The translations under genes and the position numbers were made by a program. Of a stretch of 56,750 nucleotides of DNA, positions 17,086-26,882 are shown one piece after another. Every line of letters begins with the position of its first letter. Position 1 is the first letter of the stretch. The stretch covers positions 1 through 56,750 of the forward strand of contig JADFOK010000016.1 in NCBI GenBank assembly GCA_022562895.1. Reading direction: 5' to 3'. The stretch is from Bacteroidota bacterium. Its GTDB lineage: Bacteria; Bacteroidota; Bacteroidia; Flavobacteriales; Flavobacteriaceae. The notes beneath the pieces were generated by a model, which worked only from the letters and a program-made list of their open reading frames with translations, searched no databases and was not told the DNA's origin.

Positions 17086-17973
17086 ATGCAAAGACTAATT
17101 TATATATTAGTATATCCCATACTTTGGATAACTTCCATCTTACCAATGTGGCTGCTTTATTTTAATTCTTCTGTTTTATATGTTTTTGTATACTATATTT
17201 TAGGTTACCGCAAAAAAGTAGTATTGGGTAATCTAAAGCTTGTATTTCCTGAAAAGTCTACCAAAGAACGTAAAAATATTGCAAAAAAATTCTATCAGCA
17301 CTTATGTGACATTATTTTTGAAACCATTAAAAGCCTTACAGTTTCAGATGTTTTAATGAACAAAAGATACCATATTGAAAATATTGAAGTATTGGAAGAA
17401 TTGTATAGAGAAAATAGAAGTGTTTTTCTTGTTTGTGGGCATTATGGAAATTGGGAATGGAGCAGTTTTATTACTAAAAAATTCCCTTATAAGGGATATG
17501 CTGTTTACAAACCATTACCTAACCCATATTTTGATCGTTTGATCAAAAAAATTAGAGGTCAATTTGGAGGCACCATTATATCTAACAAAAAAATTGTTCC
17601 CATTTCATTTAGGAATGCTAAAAATAATATCAAAACACTTACCTTAATTGTTGCAGATCAATCCCCGAAAAAAGGATCATTTAAACATAGAGATACTTTT
17701 ATGAATATCAATGTACCTGTCTTTACAGGAATTGAAGAGCTGGCAAAAAGATTGAATATTGTGATCGTTTATTTAAAGGTAAAAAAAATTAAACGAGGAT
17801 TTTATTCGGCTTCATTTGTTCCCTTAGCAAAATATCCCTCTGAATATAAAGACTATGAAATAACAAGATTGTTTTTAGATGAAATTGAGAAGCAGATAAA
17901 GGAAGCACCACAATATTATTTGTGGTCACATAAAAGATGGAAACACAGAGAAAAAGATTCAAAAGGTTATTAA
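17086..17973 (+). CDS. Lipid A biosynthesis acyltransferase (LpxL/HtrB family)
   Basis: A 295-residue membrane-anchored acyltransferase. An N-terminal hydrophobic segment (residues 5-45) is followed by the family signature: the catalytic HYGNWEW (H-x4-E) near residue 119, preceded by SVFLVCGH, and DQSPKKGSFKH near 200. Family members add secondary acyl chains to Kdo-lipid A from acyl-ACP at the inner face of the membrane. The exact position acylated cannot be told from sequence. The gene is a monocistron and converges on glmM with a 24-nt gap. Confidence 0.9.
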   Translation: MQRLIYILVYPILWITSILPMWLLYFNSSVLYVFVYYILGYRKKVVLGNLKLVFPEKSTKERKNIAKKFYQHLCDIIFETIKSLTVSDVLMNKRYHIENIEVLEELYRENRSVFLVCGHYGNWEWSSFITKKFPYKGYAVYKPLPNPYFDRLIKKIRGQFGGTIISNKKIVPISFRNAKNNIKTLTLIVADQSPKKGSFKHRDTFMNINVPVFTGIEELAKRLNIVIVYLKVKKIKRGFYSASFVPLAKYPSEYKDYEITRLFLDEIEKQIKEAPQYYLWSHKRWKHREKDSKGY

Positions 17974-17997
17974 TAACCCACTTATATCTTCAAAAAA

Positions 17998-19386
17998 TTA
18001 TGATTCTACAATCTTATTTATTTCAGTAATAAAACGATCTGCCAATGTATCGGCATTTTCCTGAGATTTTGCCTCTGTGTAAACTCTAATAATAGGTTCG
18101 GTGTTAGATTTTCTTAGGTGTACCCAATTTTCAGCAAAATCTATTTTTATACCATCCAGGGTGTTTATTTCTTCAGCAGCATATTTATCCTGCAATTTCT
18201 TTAGAATAACATCAACATCTATCTGTGGTGTTAATTGTATTTTCTTTTTACTCATAAAATAGGAGGGATATTTTTTCCGAAGTTCACTAACCTTTATGTA
18301 TTCATCCGACAAAAAACTCAAAAATAAAGCGATTCCAACCAAGCTATCTCTTCCATAATGTAATTCGGGATAGATGATTCCGCCATTTCCTTCACCACCA
18401 ATCACCGCATTGGTTTCTTTCATCTTGCTGACCACATTAACCTCACCCACAGCACTTGCTGTATAGTTGCCATTATACCTTTGAGTAATATCCTTAAGTG
18501 CACGTGATGAAGACATGTTTGAAACCGTATTGCCAGGTGTGTTTTTAAGCACAAAATCTGCTATTGCAACAAGGGTATATTCTTCACCAAATATTTCCCC
18601 TTTTTCATCTACAAATGCAAGTCTATCTACATCGGGATCTACTGCAATACCAAAATCGGCTTTTTCGGAGACTACTTTTTCCATAAGGTCGGTTAGATTC
18701 TCTTTTAATGGTTCGGGGTTATGTGGGAAATGACCTGTTGGTTCACAAAAAAGTTTTATTGCATGAACCCCCAGAGATTCTAATAATAATGGTACTGCAA
18801 TTCCTCCGGTAGAATTTACACCGTCTACAACTACTTTAAAATTAGATTCTTTAATAGCTTTAACATTCACTAAGGAAAGGTTTAATATTTCTTCGATATG
18901 CAAATCAATATAAGTTTCGTTTTTAGTGATCTTCCCTAAAGAATCAATTTTTGCAAAATCTATAGTTCCGTTTTCTGCAATATCCAGTATTTGCTGTCCG
19001 GCATTAGCATTTAGGAATTCTCCATTATGGTCGAGTAATTTCAATGCATTCCATTGCATCTGATTATGGCTAGCTGTTAAAATAATTCCGCCATCGGCTC
19101 TCTCCAGGGTAACTGCCATTTCAACTGTGGGTGTTGTAGATAATCCTACATCTACAACATGTATCCCCATACCAACCAGGGTGTTCATCACCAATTGTTG
19201 AATCATTTCTCCCGAAATCCTAGCATCACGCCCTACTACAACAAGATACTTGTCTTTATGACGCTGTTTACGTACCCAACTTCCATAGGATGCTGCATAT
19301 TTAACAGCATCAATAGGTGTTAAGTTATCTCCCTGTATACCACCAATGGTGCCTCTAATTCCAGAAATGGACTTTATTAAAGTCAT
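17998..19386 (-). CDS. glmM: Phosphoglucosamine mutase
   Basis: A 462-residue alpha-D-phosphohexomutase that converts glucosamine-6-phosphate to glucosamine-1-phosphate for peptidoglycan and lipopolysaccharide precursors. The catalytic phosphoserine loop is ILTASHNQMQWNALK near residue 100. The metal-binding loop DPDVDRLAF is near 240, the sugar-binding GEGNGGIIYP near 325, and the phosphate-binding LRKSNTEPIIRVY near the C-terminus. A bifunctional phosphomannomutase/phosphoglucomutase remains possible because the family is close, but the length and the GEGNGG loop favour GlmM. Confidence 0.88.
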   Translation of the reverse strand: MTLIKSISGIRGTIGGIQGDNLTPIDAVKYAASYGSWVRKQRHKDKYLVVVGRDARISGEMIQQLVMNTLVGMGIHVVDVGLSTTPTVEMAVTLERADGGIILTASHNQMQWNALKLLDHNGEFLNANAGQQILDIAENGTIDFAKIDSLGKITKNETYIDLHIEEILNLSLVNVKAIKESNFKVVVDGVNSTGGIAVPLLLESLGVHAIKLFCEPTGHFPHNPEPLKENLTDLMEKVVSEKADFGIAVDPDVDRLAFVDEKGEIFGEEYTLVAIADFVLKNTPGNTVSNMSSSRALKDITQRYNGNYTASAVGEVNVVSKMKETNAVIGGEGNGGIIYPELHYGRDSLVGIALFLSFLSDEYIKVSELRKKYPSYFMSKKKIQLTPQIDVDVILKKLQDKYAAEEINTLDGIKIDFAENWVHLRKSNTEPIIRVYTEAKSQENADTLADRFITEINKIVES

Positions 19387-19404
19387 ACATTTTCATTTTT
19401 ATTA

Positions 19405-19412
19405 CAAAGATA
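19405..19412 (-). promoter_or_regulatory. -7 box TATCTTTG for glmM
   Basis: An exact TAnnTTTG match on the minus strand, 18 nt before the glmM ATG. Two out-of-frame ATGs sit within that leader (19390 and 19396). Confidence 0.5.
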
Positions 19413-19459
19413 CTTTTTAAAATCATAAAACTTTCGACACATTTTGTAAATTGTCCATT

Positions 19460-20044
19460 ATGAATTTTTTGGCACATATTTACCTCTCAGGAGAGGATGA
19501 AGGCATTACCATTGGTAACTTTATTGCAGATGGTATTAAAGGAAAACAATACAAAAAATATCCTCTTCAAATTCAAAAAGGAATCCTATTACACAGAGGA
19601 ATAGACAGTTTTACAGATCAACATCCTACTGTTAGACAAAGTACAAAACGTTTACACGAAAATTATGGACATTACAGCGGTGTCATAGTCGATATATTAT
19701 ACGATCATTTTTTGGCAAAAAATTGGAAGAATTATCACTCACAACCATTAGACGAATACGTTGGTGAATTTTACGAAATGCTAAGGAAATATTTTGAAAT
19801 ACTACCTACACGTATTCAACGAATGATGCCTTATATGATAGCAGACAATTGGCTATTAAGCTATGCTACCGTTGAGGGAATTAGCAACATATTAACCCAA
19901 ATGAATCGTCGAACAAAGGAGCGGTCTAAAATGAATTTAGCTGTCATCGAACTTGAACGATATTATACAGAATTTGAAACAGAATTCACCTGCTTTTTTG
20001 AAGAACTGAAAACCTTTTCAAAAAATAAAATAAAAGAACTATGA
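19460..20044 (+). CDS. acpH: Acyl carrier protein phosphodiesterase (AcpH family)
   Basis: A 194-residue protein of the ACP phosphodiesterase family, thought to remove the 4'-phosphopantetheine arm from acyl carrier protein. The N-terminus MNFLAHIYLSGEDEG and GNFIADGIKGKQYKKYP, then GILLHRGIDSFTDQHP, give the family pattern of scattered His and Asp ligands related to HD enzymes. An in-frame TTG lies 9 nt upstream, but the ATG matches where relatives begin. The stop codon overlaps the ggt start as ATGA, so the two genes are co-translated, although no shared pathway is obvious. Confidence 0.88.
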   Translation: MNFLAHIYLSGEDEGITIGNFIADGIKGKQYKKYPLQIQKGILLHRGIDSFTDQHPTVRQSTKRLHENYGHYSGVIVDILYDHFLAKNWKNYHSQPLDEYVGEFYEMLRKYFEILPTRIQRMMPYMIADNWLLSYATVEGISNILTQMNRRTKERSKMNLAVIELERYYTEFETEFTCFFEELKTFSKNKIKEL

Positions 20045-21741
20045 AAAAACTTATTTTAATTTTTATTTTACTATTAGCCGTTTCTTGTAAACAGAAATCT
20101 TCTAAATTTATTGATAATACTCCTATACAGGGTCTTATTACTGAAAAGGCAATGGTTGTTTCAGCACGAATTGAAGCTTCAAAAATTGGTTCAGAAATAT
20201 TAAAAAAGGGAGGTAATGCTTTTGACGCGATGATTGCCACTCAAATGGCCTTGGCAGTAGCTTATCCTTATGCTGGTAATCTTGGTGGTGGCGGTTTTAT
20301 GGTATATCGTACAAAATATGCTGAATATGGCGCACTCGATTTTAGAGAAAAAGCCCCAATAGCAGCTTTTAAGGATATGTATTTAGATGAAGAAGGTGAA
20401 TTTATAACAGACAAAAGTAAAGTTGGGGGTCTTGCGGTTGGAGTACCGGGAACAATTGCAGGGATTTTTGCTGTACATGAAAAACTGGGATCATTACCTA
20501 TAGAAGAAATCCTGGAACCTGTAATAGCACTCGCTAAAAATGGATTTACCATTACTGAAAAACAATCAGAAAGATTTTTGAAATATCGTGACATTTTTAA
20601 GGAAGTAAATATTGATTCTTCCATTTTTACTGAAGAATACAAGCCGGGAGATACATTTAAAAATATAGCGCTTGCCAATACAATAAGTCAAATTGCAATT
20701 AATGGAAGGTCCGAATTTTACCAGGGAATTACCGGTGAAAAACTCGTAGAATATATTCAATCAAAAAATGGTATTATTACTATGGATGACCTTAATGCAT
20801 ACGAGGTAGAATGGCGTGAACCTGTTGTCTTTTGGTACAAGGATTTAAAAGTGATTACAATGTCACCTCCTTCAAGTGGGGGAATTTGTTTGGCACAAAT
20901 ATTAAAATTAATTGAGCCATACTCATTAGATGAATATGGACATAACAGTTTAAAAACAATACAGGTAATCACTGAAGCAGAACGCAGGGCTTATGCAGAT
21001 CGAAGCTTTTATCTTGGAGATCCAGATTTTATTGAAATACCATCTGATACATTGGTGAGCAATAATTACCTAAAAGCTCGAATGGATAACTTTTCATTTG
21101 AAAAAGCAACAATTTCTGAAAGCTTAACTTATGGTGTCATTCCTGGCTACGAGAGCCCAGAAACTACCCATTTCTCAATTGTCGATCAATTTGGTAATGC
21201 TGTTTCCGTTACTACCACTCTTAATGCGGCTTATGGGTCAAAATTATATATTAATGAGTTGGGTTTCTTTTTAAATAATGAAATGGACGACTTCAGTGCT
21301 AAGCCAGGCACTGCAAACATGTATGGTGCTACCGGTGGTGAGGCAAATGCTATAGCACCTCAAAAACGAATGCTGAGTTCGATGACACCTACTATTATTG
21401 AAAAAGATGGAAAACTTTGGATGAATCTGGGTACCCCGGGGGGATCTGCCATTATAACTTCGGTATTACAAATTATTTTAAATGTATATGAATTTGATAT
21501 GAGCATGCAAGATGCCATCAATGCCCCTCGTTTTCATCATCAATGGTTGCCAGATGTTATTGTATTTGAACCCAATTCTTTTTCTGAAAAAATATTGAAA
21601 CAACTTGAAAAAAAAGGATATATTATTGATGAGAAGAAAACAAAAATTACAAGTAAAGTGGATGGTATTTTAATTTTACCTAATGGTAAACTAGAAGGTG
21701 GAGCAGATCGAAGAGGGGATGATACCGCCGTTGGTTTCTAA
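20041..21741 (+). CDS. ggt: Gamma-glutamyltransferase, lipoprotein form
   Basis: A 566-residue N-terminal-nucleophile hydrolase that cleaves gamma-glutamyl bonds of glutathione and related peptides outside the cytoplasm. The signal peptide ends LLLAVSCKQ, so the protein is probably a lipoprotein. The proenzyme should self-cleave before Thr375 in PETTHFSIVD; this Thr becomes the N-terminal nucleophile of the small subunit. GGGGFMVYR and the small-subunit NNEMDDFS and GTPGGSAIITS loops that bind substrate are present, so it looks active. The start overlaps acpH by 4 nt (ATGA). Confidence 0.95.
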   Translation: MKKLILIFILLLAVSCKQKSSKFIDNTPIQGLITEKAMVVSARIEASKIGSEILKKGGNAFDAMIATQMALAVAYPYAGNLGGGGFMVYRTKYAEYGALDFREKAPIAAFKDMYLDEEGEFITDKSKVGGLAVGVPGTIAGIFAVHEKLGSLPIEEILEPVIALAKNGFTITEKQSERFLKYRDIFKEVNIDSSIFTEEYKPGDTFKNIALANTISQIAINGRSEFYQGITGEKLVEYIQSKNGIITMDDLNAYEVEWREPVVFWYKDLKVITMSPPSSGGICLAQILKLIEPYSLDEYGHNSLKTIQVITEAERRAYADRSFYLGDPDFIEIPSDTLVSNNYLKARMDNFSFEKATISESLTYGVIPGYESPETTHFSIVDQFGNAVSVTTTLNAAYGSKLYINELGFFLNNEMDDFSAKPGTANMYGATGGEANAIAPQKRMLSSMTPTIIEKDGKLWMNLGTPGGSAIITSVLQIILNVYEFDMSMQDAINAPRFHHQWLPDVIVFEPNSFSEKILKQLEKKGYIIDEKKTKITSKVDGILILPNGKLEGGADRRGDDTAVGF

Positions 21742-22048
21742 TATTTATTTTAACAAATATCTAGTTGTTTGTCGATAAAAAGGTGCATTTAAACGATTTG
21801 TAAGTAATATACTACAAATCATTAAGAAAAATCCTATTTTTGAACCGACAGATTTTAACATTTATTAATGATCATATACTAAAGTAGGTGGTATTGGAGG
21901 TGAATAACTGTTTATAATAATCACTTACAGTGATACAACCTCTTATTTTACAGAATCGAATAAATAACCAACGGTTTTTGAGAAATCTTTAAAAATTAAG
22001 GTTTAGCAAGTATTTACAACCAAAACCTCTTCTTTTGATGATAATAAA
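21742..22048. other. Intergenic region with two stem-loops
   Basis: This 307-nt stretch has no ORF that I would call. It contains two inverted repeats. At 21795-21820, GATTTGTAAGT and ACTACAAATC pair with one bulged A over a 5-nt loop. At 21920-21934, ATCACT and AGTGAT pair over TAC. Neither is followed by a clear T-run. A near-consensus -7 box (TTCTTTTG, 22030-22037) lies just before the ATG at 22049. The region may carry the terminator of ggt and an operator for the following gene. Confidence 0.35.
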
Positions 22049-23062
22049 ATGAGAAATAAACCTTTCATTAAGGATTTGTATGCCCTTATTCCATTGGCGA
22101 TTAGTGGGCTTCTATGTATTACATTAGTTTTTCTACTTTGGCAAAAGACAAATAATACACCAGATTTTATAAGTCTTCTTACCAGTTTCACATCGATTTT
22201 CATTGGTATAAGCGGTTTTTTAGCAGCAATTATAATGGTTTATTTGGCTTCTTCGGTAATTGGAATAAAAAAAACAAGACTTAATATAATTGACAGTCTT
22301 AGTACAGTAATTAAAAAGATGCACAATTTTAGAAATATTATAGAAATATTACTTCAATCTAAAATGTGGTTACCGGGTTTAAAAGAATACATTGACGAAG
22401 AATTTGAGGGTCTTACTTTTTTTGATGTTAAAGAATTTTACAAAGGAAAATCGAAATTAGCAATAGAGTTTCTTCAGGAAAGTCATCATTACGGAGATAC
22501 CGAAAATCTTTATCTCGAATTAAAATCTCTATTGATGACAAAACCAAAAGAAAAGAGTATTCCTAAAAATGTTTATTACCCGAAAATCTATAGTAAAGAT
22601 ATTATTGAAAAATGGTTAGAACACAAATGTGGTTCTGGACTGTTATATTATTTTGGTTATAAATATGGTATATATAAAGAGACATTAGATATAAATTCGG
22701 TATATGAAAGACATCAGGATAAAATTATTGCGATTGCTAATAGTATTGATTCAGACACCTTTGAAGATTCATCATTTAATGAAGTATTCTTATCAAAATT
22801 AGGTGACTATATGACTACTGATGTATTACCAAAATTATTTCAACTTATAGGAGAAACAGACTCCAAATTGCCAAACATTTTACGTTATTTATATTCTATA
22901 TTTTTATTATTAGTAATTTTTGGTGTTTTATTGCCCCTTTGTTATTTATTGTTCAATTTACCAATATTGATTCTTATAATAAGTTTTGCATTTGTTATAA
23001 GCATAATATTTTTTATAGCTACTACTTTTTACCAATTCCTTTCCAAAGAAATTAATAACTAA
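22049..23062 (+). CDS. Unrecognised four-helix membrane protein
   Basis: I do not recognise this 337-residue protein. Two hydrophobic helices occupy residues about 12-32 and 42-68, a charged soluble region covers about 70-275, and two further helices lie at about 283-303 and 306-330. The soluble part is therefore expected on the cytoplasmic side, framed by two hairpins. No catalytic motif is visible. The layout (2 TM, soluble domain, 2 TM) is seen in some membrane sensor and abortive-infection proteins, but that is only a resemblance. It stands alone between ggt and uvrA, behind a 307-nt upstream region with two stem-loops. Confidence 0.7.
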   Translation: MRNKPFIKDLYALIPLAISGLLCITLVFLLWQKTNNTPDFISLLTSFTSIFIGISGFLAAIIMVYLASSVIGIKKTRLNIIDSLSTVIKKMHNFRNIIEILLQSKMWLPGLKEYIDEEFEGLTFFDVKEFYKGKSKLAIEFLQESHHYGDTENLYLELKSLLMTKPKEKSIPKNVYYPKIYSKDIIEKWLEHKCGSGLLYYFGYKYGIYKETLDINSVYERHQDKIIAIANSIDSDTFEDSSFNEVFLSKLGDYMTTDVLPKLFQLIGETDSKLPNILRYLYSIFLLLVIFGVLLPLCYLLFNLPILILIISFAFVISIIFFIATTFYQFLSKEINN

Positions 23063-23141
23063 TATTTTTCAAATATTAGCCATTAATTTAAATAAATTCA
23101 ATTCGTAGTACCGTTAACCAATAATTTTCAATTCAATTAAG

Positions 23142-23149
23142 TACCTTTG
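23142..23149 (+). promoter_or_regulatory. -7 box TACCTTTG for uvrA
   Basis: An exact TAnnTTTG match that ends only 6 nt before the uvrA ATG, so the transcript may begin at or within a few bases of the start codon. The in-frame TTG at 23147 lies inside this box and so cannot be the start. Confidence 0.55.
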
Positions 23150-23155
23150 CAAATT

Positions 23156-25987
23156 ATGGCAAAAAATGCAGGATTTATTGAAATTATTGGGGCAAGAGTT
23201 CATAATTTAAAAAACATAAATGTAAAAATCCCAAGAGAGAAACTGGTAGTAATTACCGGACTTTCAGGTAGTGGGAAATCTTCATTGGCATTTGATACTA
23301 TATATGCAGAGGGACAGCGTCGTTATTTCGAAACATTTTCGGCTTATGCTCGACAGTTTCTTGGAAGCCTTGAACGTCCCGATGTTGATAAAATAGAAGG
23401 CCTTTCTCCTGTTATTGCTATAGAACAAAGAACAACCAGCAAAAGCCCTCGTTCTACCGTAGGCACAATTACCGAAATTTACGATTTTCTACGTTTGCTT
23501 TATGCTCGGGCAAGCGATGCTTATAGTTATAATACCGGTAAAAAAATGGTTAGTTATACCGATGAACAAATACAAGAGTTAATCCTCAAAGACTACCGTG
23601 GTAAAAAAATAAGCATATTGGCACCTGTGGTTCGCACGAGAAAAGGTCATTATCGGGATTTATTTGAAAAGATTGCCAAACAAGGATTTTTAAAAGTTCG
23701 TATAGATGGGGAAATTCTAGAATTGGTAAACGGGATGAAAGTTGACCGATATAAAACGCACGATATCGAAATTTTAATCGACAGGCTTAAAATCTCTGAA
23801 GACGATAATCAAAAAAAACGTTTAAGTGAAACCATAATTACAGCGATGTATCATGGTGATGATATAATTATGGTAATTGAAAATGAAACCAATGAGGTTC
23901 GCTATTTTAGTCGTTCTTTAATGTGCCCGACAAGTGGTATTTCATACCCTAACCCTGAGCCCAATAATTTTTCGTTTAACTCACCCAAAGGAATGTGTCT
24001 AAAATGTAAAGGTCTGGGTGAACTTTACGAAGTAAATCTGAATAAAATCATTCCTAATAAAAAACTTTCCATTAATCAGGGTGCTTTAGCTCCACAGGGA
24101 TCACAAAAACATAATTGGGTATTTAAGCAACTGGAATTAATAGCACATCGTTATGGATTTAAACTCAGCGATCCTTTTGATAAAATACCTGAAGAAGCAG
24201 TAAATGTAATTTTTTACGGAAGCGATGAAAAGTTTGATGTTGAATCAAAAACTCTGGGAATTACAAGAAATTATAAAATAGATTTCGAAGGTGTGGTAAC
24301 ATTTCTTCAAAATACATTTGAGGCTAATGAATCTAAATCTCTACGCCGTTGGGCAAAGGAATATATGGATAATGTCATTTGTTCGCAATGTAATGGTACA
24401 AGGCTTAGAAGGGAATCTCTTAATTTTAAGATAAATGACAAAAATATTGCCGAATTAACTCAAATGGATATAGAAGATTTGGCAAATTGGTTTAAAAAAT
24501 TAGATAAGAAACTTTCAGAAACACAGTTATTAATTGCTTCAGAAATCATTAAAGAAGTTAAAACCCGCCTACAGTTTCTAATTGATGTAGGACTTACTTA
24601 TTTGGCATTAGATCGAAGTTCAAAATCACTTTCAGGTGGTGAAGCACAACGTATAAGATTGGCTACACAAATTGGTTCACAATTGGTTGGAGTACTATAT
24701 ATATTAGACGAACCCAGTATAGGACTACACCAACGCGACAATAAAAAACTCATTAAATCTCTTTTAAAATTGAAGGAATTGGGAAACTCGATCATTGTTG
24801 TTGAACACGATAAAGAGATGATCGAGAGTGCAGATTATGTTATAGACATTGGCCCCGGGGCAGGAAAGTATGGAGGTAAAATAGAATCTGTAGGAACTCC
24901 CGAGACCATAAAAAAACATGATACATTAACGGCTGCTTACCTAAATGGAAAAAAAGAGATTAGCATTCCAAAAAAAAGACGAACGGGTAATGGAAAAATA
25001 TTAACTCTCACAGGTGCATCTGGCCACAATCTTAAAAATATATCCATTAATATTCCTTTGGGTAAAATGATAGGTGTTACAGGTGTTTCGGGGAGTGGAA
25101 AATCAACGCTTATTAATGAAACTCTTTACCCTATTTTAAATGCGCACTTTTTTAATGGAGTTAAAAAACCCTTACCTCATAAAATAATAAAAGGATTACA
25201 GCATATTGATAAGGTGATCGATGTTAATCAATCTCCAATAGGACGAACTCCTCGTTCAAATCCGGCTACTTATACGGGTGTGTTTTCAGAAATACGAAAT
25301 ATCTTTGCCAAAATGCCTGAATCGTTGATTCGGGGATACAAGCCGGGAAGATTCAGTTTTAATGTTGCTGGAGGACGGTGTGAGACCTGTAAAGGTGGAG
25401 GCTTGCGAGTAATTGAAATGAATTTCCTTCCCGATATTTATGTAGAATGCGAAAACTGTCAAGGAAAAAGATTTAATCGGGAGACATTAGAAATAAAATA
25501 CAAAGGGAAATCAATTTACGATGTTCTTGAAATGACCATTAATGAAGCTTGCCCGTTTTTTAAACTCATTCCTAAAATATACCGTAAACTTAAAACAATA
25601 CAAGATGTGGGCTTGGGATATATTACTTTAGGTCAGCAATCTACTACGCTTTCTGGCGGCGAAGCACAACGAATTAAACTAGCAGCCGAATTATCAAAAA
25701 GAGACACTGGTAACACCTTCTATATACTTGATGAACCAACTACAGGTCTACATTTCGAAGATATACGGGTGTTATTGATAGTATTAAACAAACTTGTAGA
25801 TAAAGGAAATACGGTTTTAATTATCGAGCACAATCTCGATGTAATTAAAACAGTAGATTACATTATAGATATTGGTCCGGAAGGGGGTAAAAAAGGAGGT
25901 AGAATCATGGCTCTTGGAACTCCCGAAGAAATTATATTGAACAAAAAGAGTCATACTGCACATTTTCTTAAAAAAGAATTACATTAG
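23156..25987 (+). CDS. uvrA: Excinuclease ABC subunit A
   Basis: A 943-residue nucleotide-excision-repair ATPase that scans DNA for lesions and loads UvrB. Two ABC modules are complete. Walker A motifs are GLSGSGKSS and GVSGSGKST; signatures are [12 protein letters not shown] and [12 protein letters not shown]; Walker B regions are [12 protein letters not shown] and [12 protein letters not shown]. Zinc-binding modules include CxxC-type CSQC and the second-half finger CETC...CENC. In the first-half finger the segment MCPTSG lacks the second Cys of the Escherichia coli CPIC pair, which may be a group-specific variant. The start is the ATG after the -7 box. The LOG gene follows by 16 nt. Confidence 0.97.
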   Translation: MAKNAGFIEIIGARVHNLKNINVKIPREKLVVITGLSGSGKSSLAFDTIYAEGQRRYFETFSAYARQFLGSLERPDVDKIEGLSPVIAIEQRTTSKSPRSTVGTITEIYDFLRLLYARASDAYSYNTGKKMVSYTDEQIQELILKDYRGKKISILAPVVRTRKGHYRDLFEKIAKQGFLKVRIDGEILELVNGMKVDRYKTHDIEILIDRLKISEDDNQKKRLSETIITAMYHGDDIIMVIENETNEVRYFSRSLMCPTSGISYPNPEPNNFSFNSPKGMCLKCKGLGELYEVNLNKIIPNKKLSINQGALAPQGSQKHNWVFKQLELIAHRYGFKLSDPFDKIPEEAVNVIFYGSDEKFDVESKTLGITRNYKIDFEGVVTFLQNTFEANESKSLRRWAKEYMDNVICSQCNGTRLRRESLNFKINDKNIAELTQMDIEDLANWFKKLDKKLSETQLLIASEIIKEVKTRLQFLIDVGLTYLALDRSSKSLSGGEAQRIRLATQIGSQLVGVLYILDEPSIGLHQRDNKKLIKSLLKLKELGNSIIVVEHDKEMIESADYVIDIGPGAGKYGGKIESVGTPETIKKHDTLTAAYLNGKKEISIPKKRRTGNGKILTLTGASGHNLKNISINIPLGKMIGVTGVSGSGKSTLINETLYPILNAHFFNGVKKPLPHKIIKGLQHIDKVIDVNQSPIGRTPRSNPATYTGVFSEIRNIFAKMPESLIRGYKPGRFSFNVAGGRCETCKGGGLRVIEMNFLPDIYVECENCQGKRFNRETLEIKYKGKSIYDVLEMTINEACPFFKLIPKIYRKLKTIQDVGLGYITLGQQSTTLSGGEAQRIKLAAELSKRDTGNTFYILDEPTTGLHFEDIRVLLIVLNKLVDKGNTVLIIEHNLDVIKTVDYIIDIGPEGGKKGGRIMALGTPEEIILNKKSHTAHFLKKELH

Positions 25988-26003
25988 CACTTATGATATT
26001 AGT

Positions 26004-26693
26004 ATGAGAAACGAAGCAAAGCCAAAAAACTGGAATGAAGTAAAAATAAATGACTCTTGGGCGATTTTTAAAATCATGGGTGAATTTGTTGGTGGTTATG
26101 AGAAACTAAGTAGAATTGGGCCCTGTGTATCTATTTTTGGGTCCTCAAGAACTAAACCAGATCAGAAATATTATAAGCTTGCAGAACGCATAGCCAAAAA
26201 AATAACCGAAAATGGCTACGGTGTCATAACTGGAGGAGGACCCGGTATTATGGAAGCAGGTAATAAGGGGGCACATCTTGCAGGAGGTACATCGGTAGGT
26301 CTTAATATAACATTGCCTTTTGAACAATTCGACAATCCATATATAGATAGTGATAAAAGTATAGACTTTGATTACTTCTTTGTAAGAAAAGTAATGTTTG
26401 TAAAGTATTCTCAAGGGTTTATTGTAATGCCTGGTGGGTTTGGTACTTTGGATGAATTTTTTGAGGCCATAACATTGATCCAAACTAATAAAATTGATAA
26501 GTTTCCTATTATTTTAGTTGGAACCGAATTTTGGGCAGGGCTTATAAAATGGATAAAGGGTACACTTCTTGAGGATAACCATAATGTAAGTCCAAAAGAC
26601 CTGGATTTGATACATATTGTAGACCATGAAGATGAGGTGTTGGAAATATTAAATAATTTCTACGATAAGTCTGAATTAAGTCCTAACTTTTAA
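26004..26693 (+). CDS. LOG family protein (TIGR00730-type)
   Basis: A 229-residue Rossmann-like protein of the family once annotated as lysine decarboxylase. Members characterised elsewhere hydrolyse cytokinin riboside 5'-monophosphates or related nucleoside monophosphates at the N-glycosidic bond. Both hallmarks are present: ITGGGPGIMEAGNKGA near residue 74 and the PGGFGTLDEFFE motif (PGGxGTxxE) near 142. It lies 16 nt after uvrA and is probably co-transcribed with it. A true lysine decarboxylase activity is not expected. Confidence 0.9.
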   Translation: MRNEAKPKNWNEVKINDSWAIFKIMGEFVGGYEKLSRIGPCVSIFGSSRTKPDQKYYKLAERIAKKITENGYGVITGGGPGIMEAGNKGAHLAGGTSVGLNITLPFEQFDNPYIDSDKSIDFDYFFVRKVMFVKYSQGFIVMPGGFGTLDEFFEAITLIQTNKIDKFPIILVGTEFWAGLIKWIKGTLLEDNHNVSPKDLDLIHIVDHEDEVLEILNNFYDKSELSPNF

Positions 26694-26753
26694 TTTACCT
26701 CCCTTTTTAATGATTAAAGGACTACTTTCCAAAATGTTTTAGAGCAATAAAAT

Positions 26754-26882
26754 ATGACTCAAAAGAAAGTAAAATCAGAAAATATTACTATAAACGATTC
26801 TACTTCTGCAAATGGTATGTGTTATTTTAAAATCAAGCTGTCATCAATTAACAGTCTTCTTAAATTTTTAAAAACTAATTGA
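26754..26882 (+). CDS. Possible 42-residue leader ORF overlapping the next start
   Basis: An ATG-initiated frame of 42 codons (MTQKKVKSEN at the start, LLKFLKTN at the end). Its TGA stop overlaps the TTG start of the following gene as TTGA. That arrangement is what translational coupling needs, and it could explain how a TTG start is used. There is no recognisable domain. The frame could be chance in AT-rich DNA, so I hold it as a candidate only. Confidence 0.25.
   Translation: MTQKKVKSENITINDSTSANGMCYFKIKLSSINSLLKFLKTN

Noticed and set aside
20268..20678. 136-codon minus-strand frame inside ggt
   Set aside because: Antisense to a conserved enzyme with complete motifs; no recognisable domain.
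26145..26483. 112-codon minus-strand frame inside the LOG gene
   Set aside because: Antisense to the PGGxGTxxE region; Cys- and Tyr-rich composition typical of a reversed frame.
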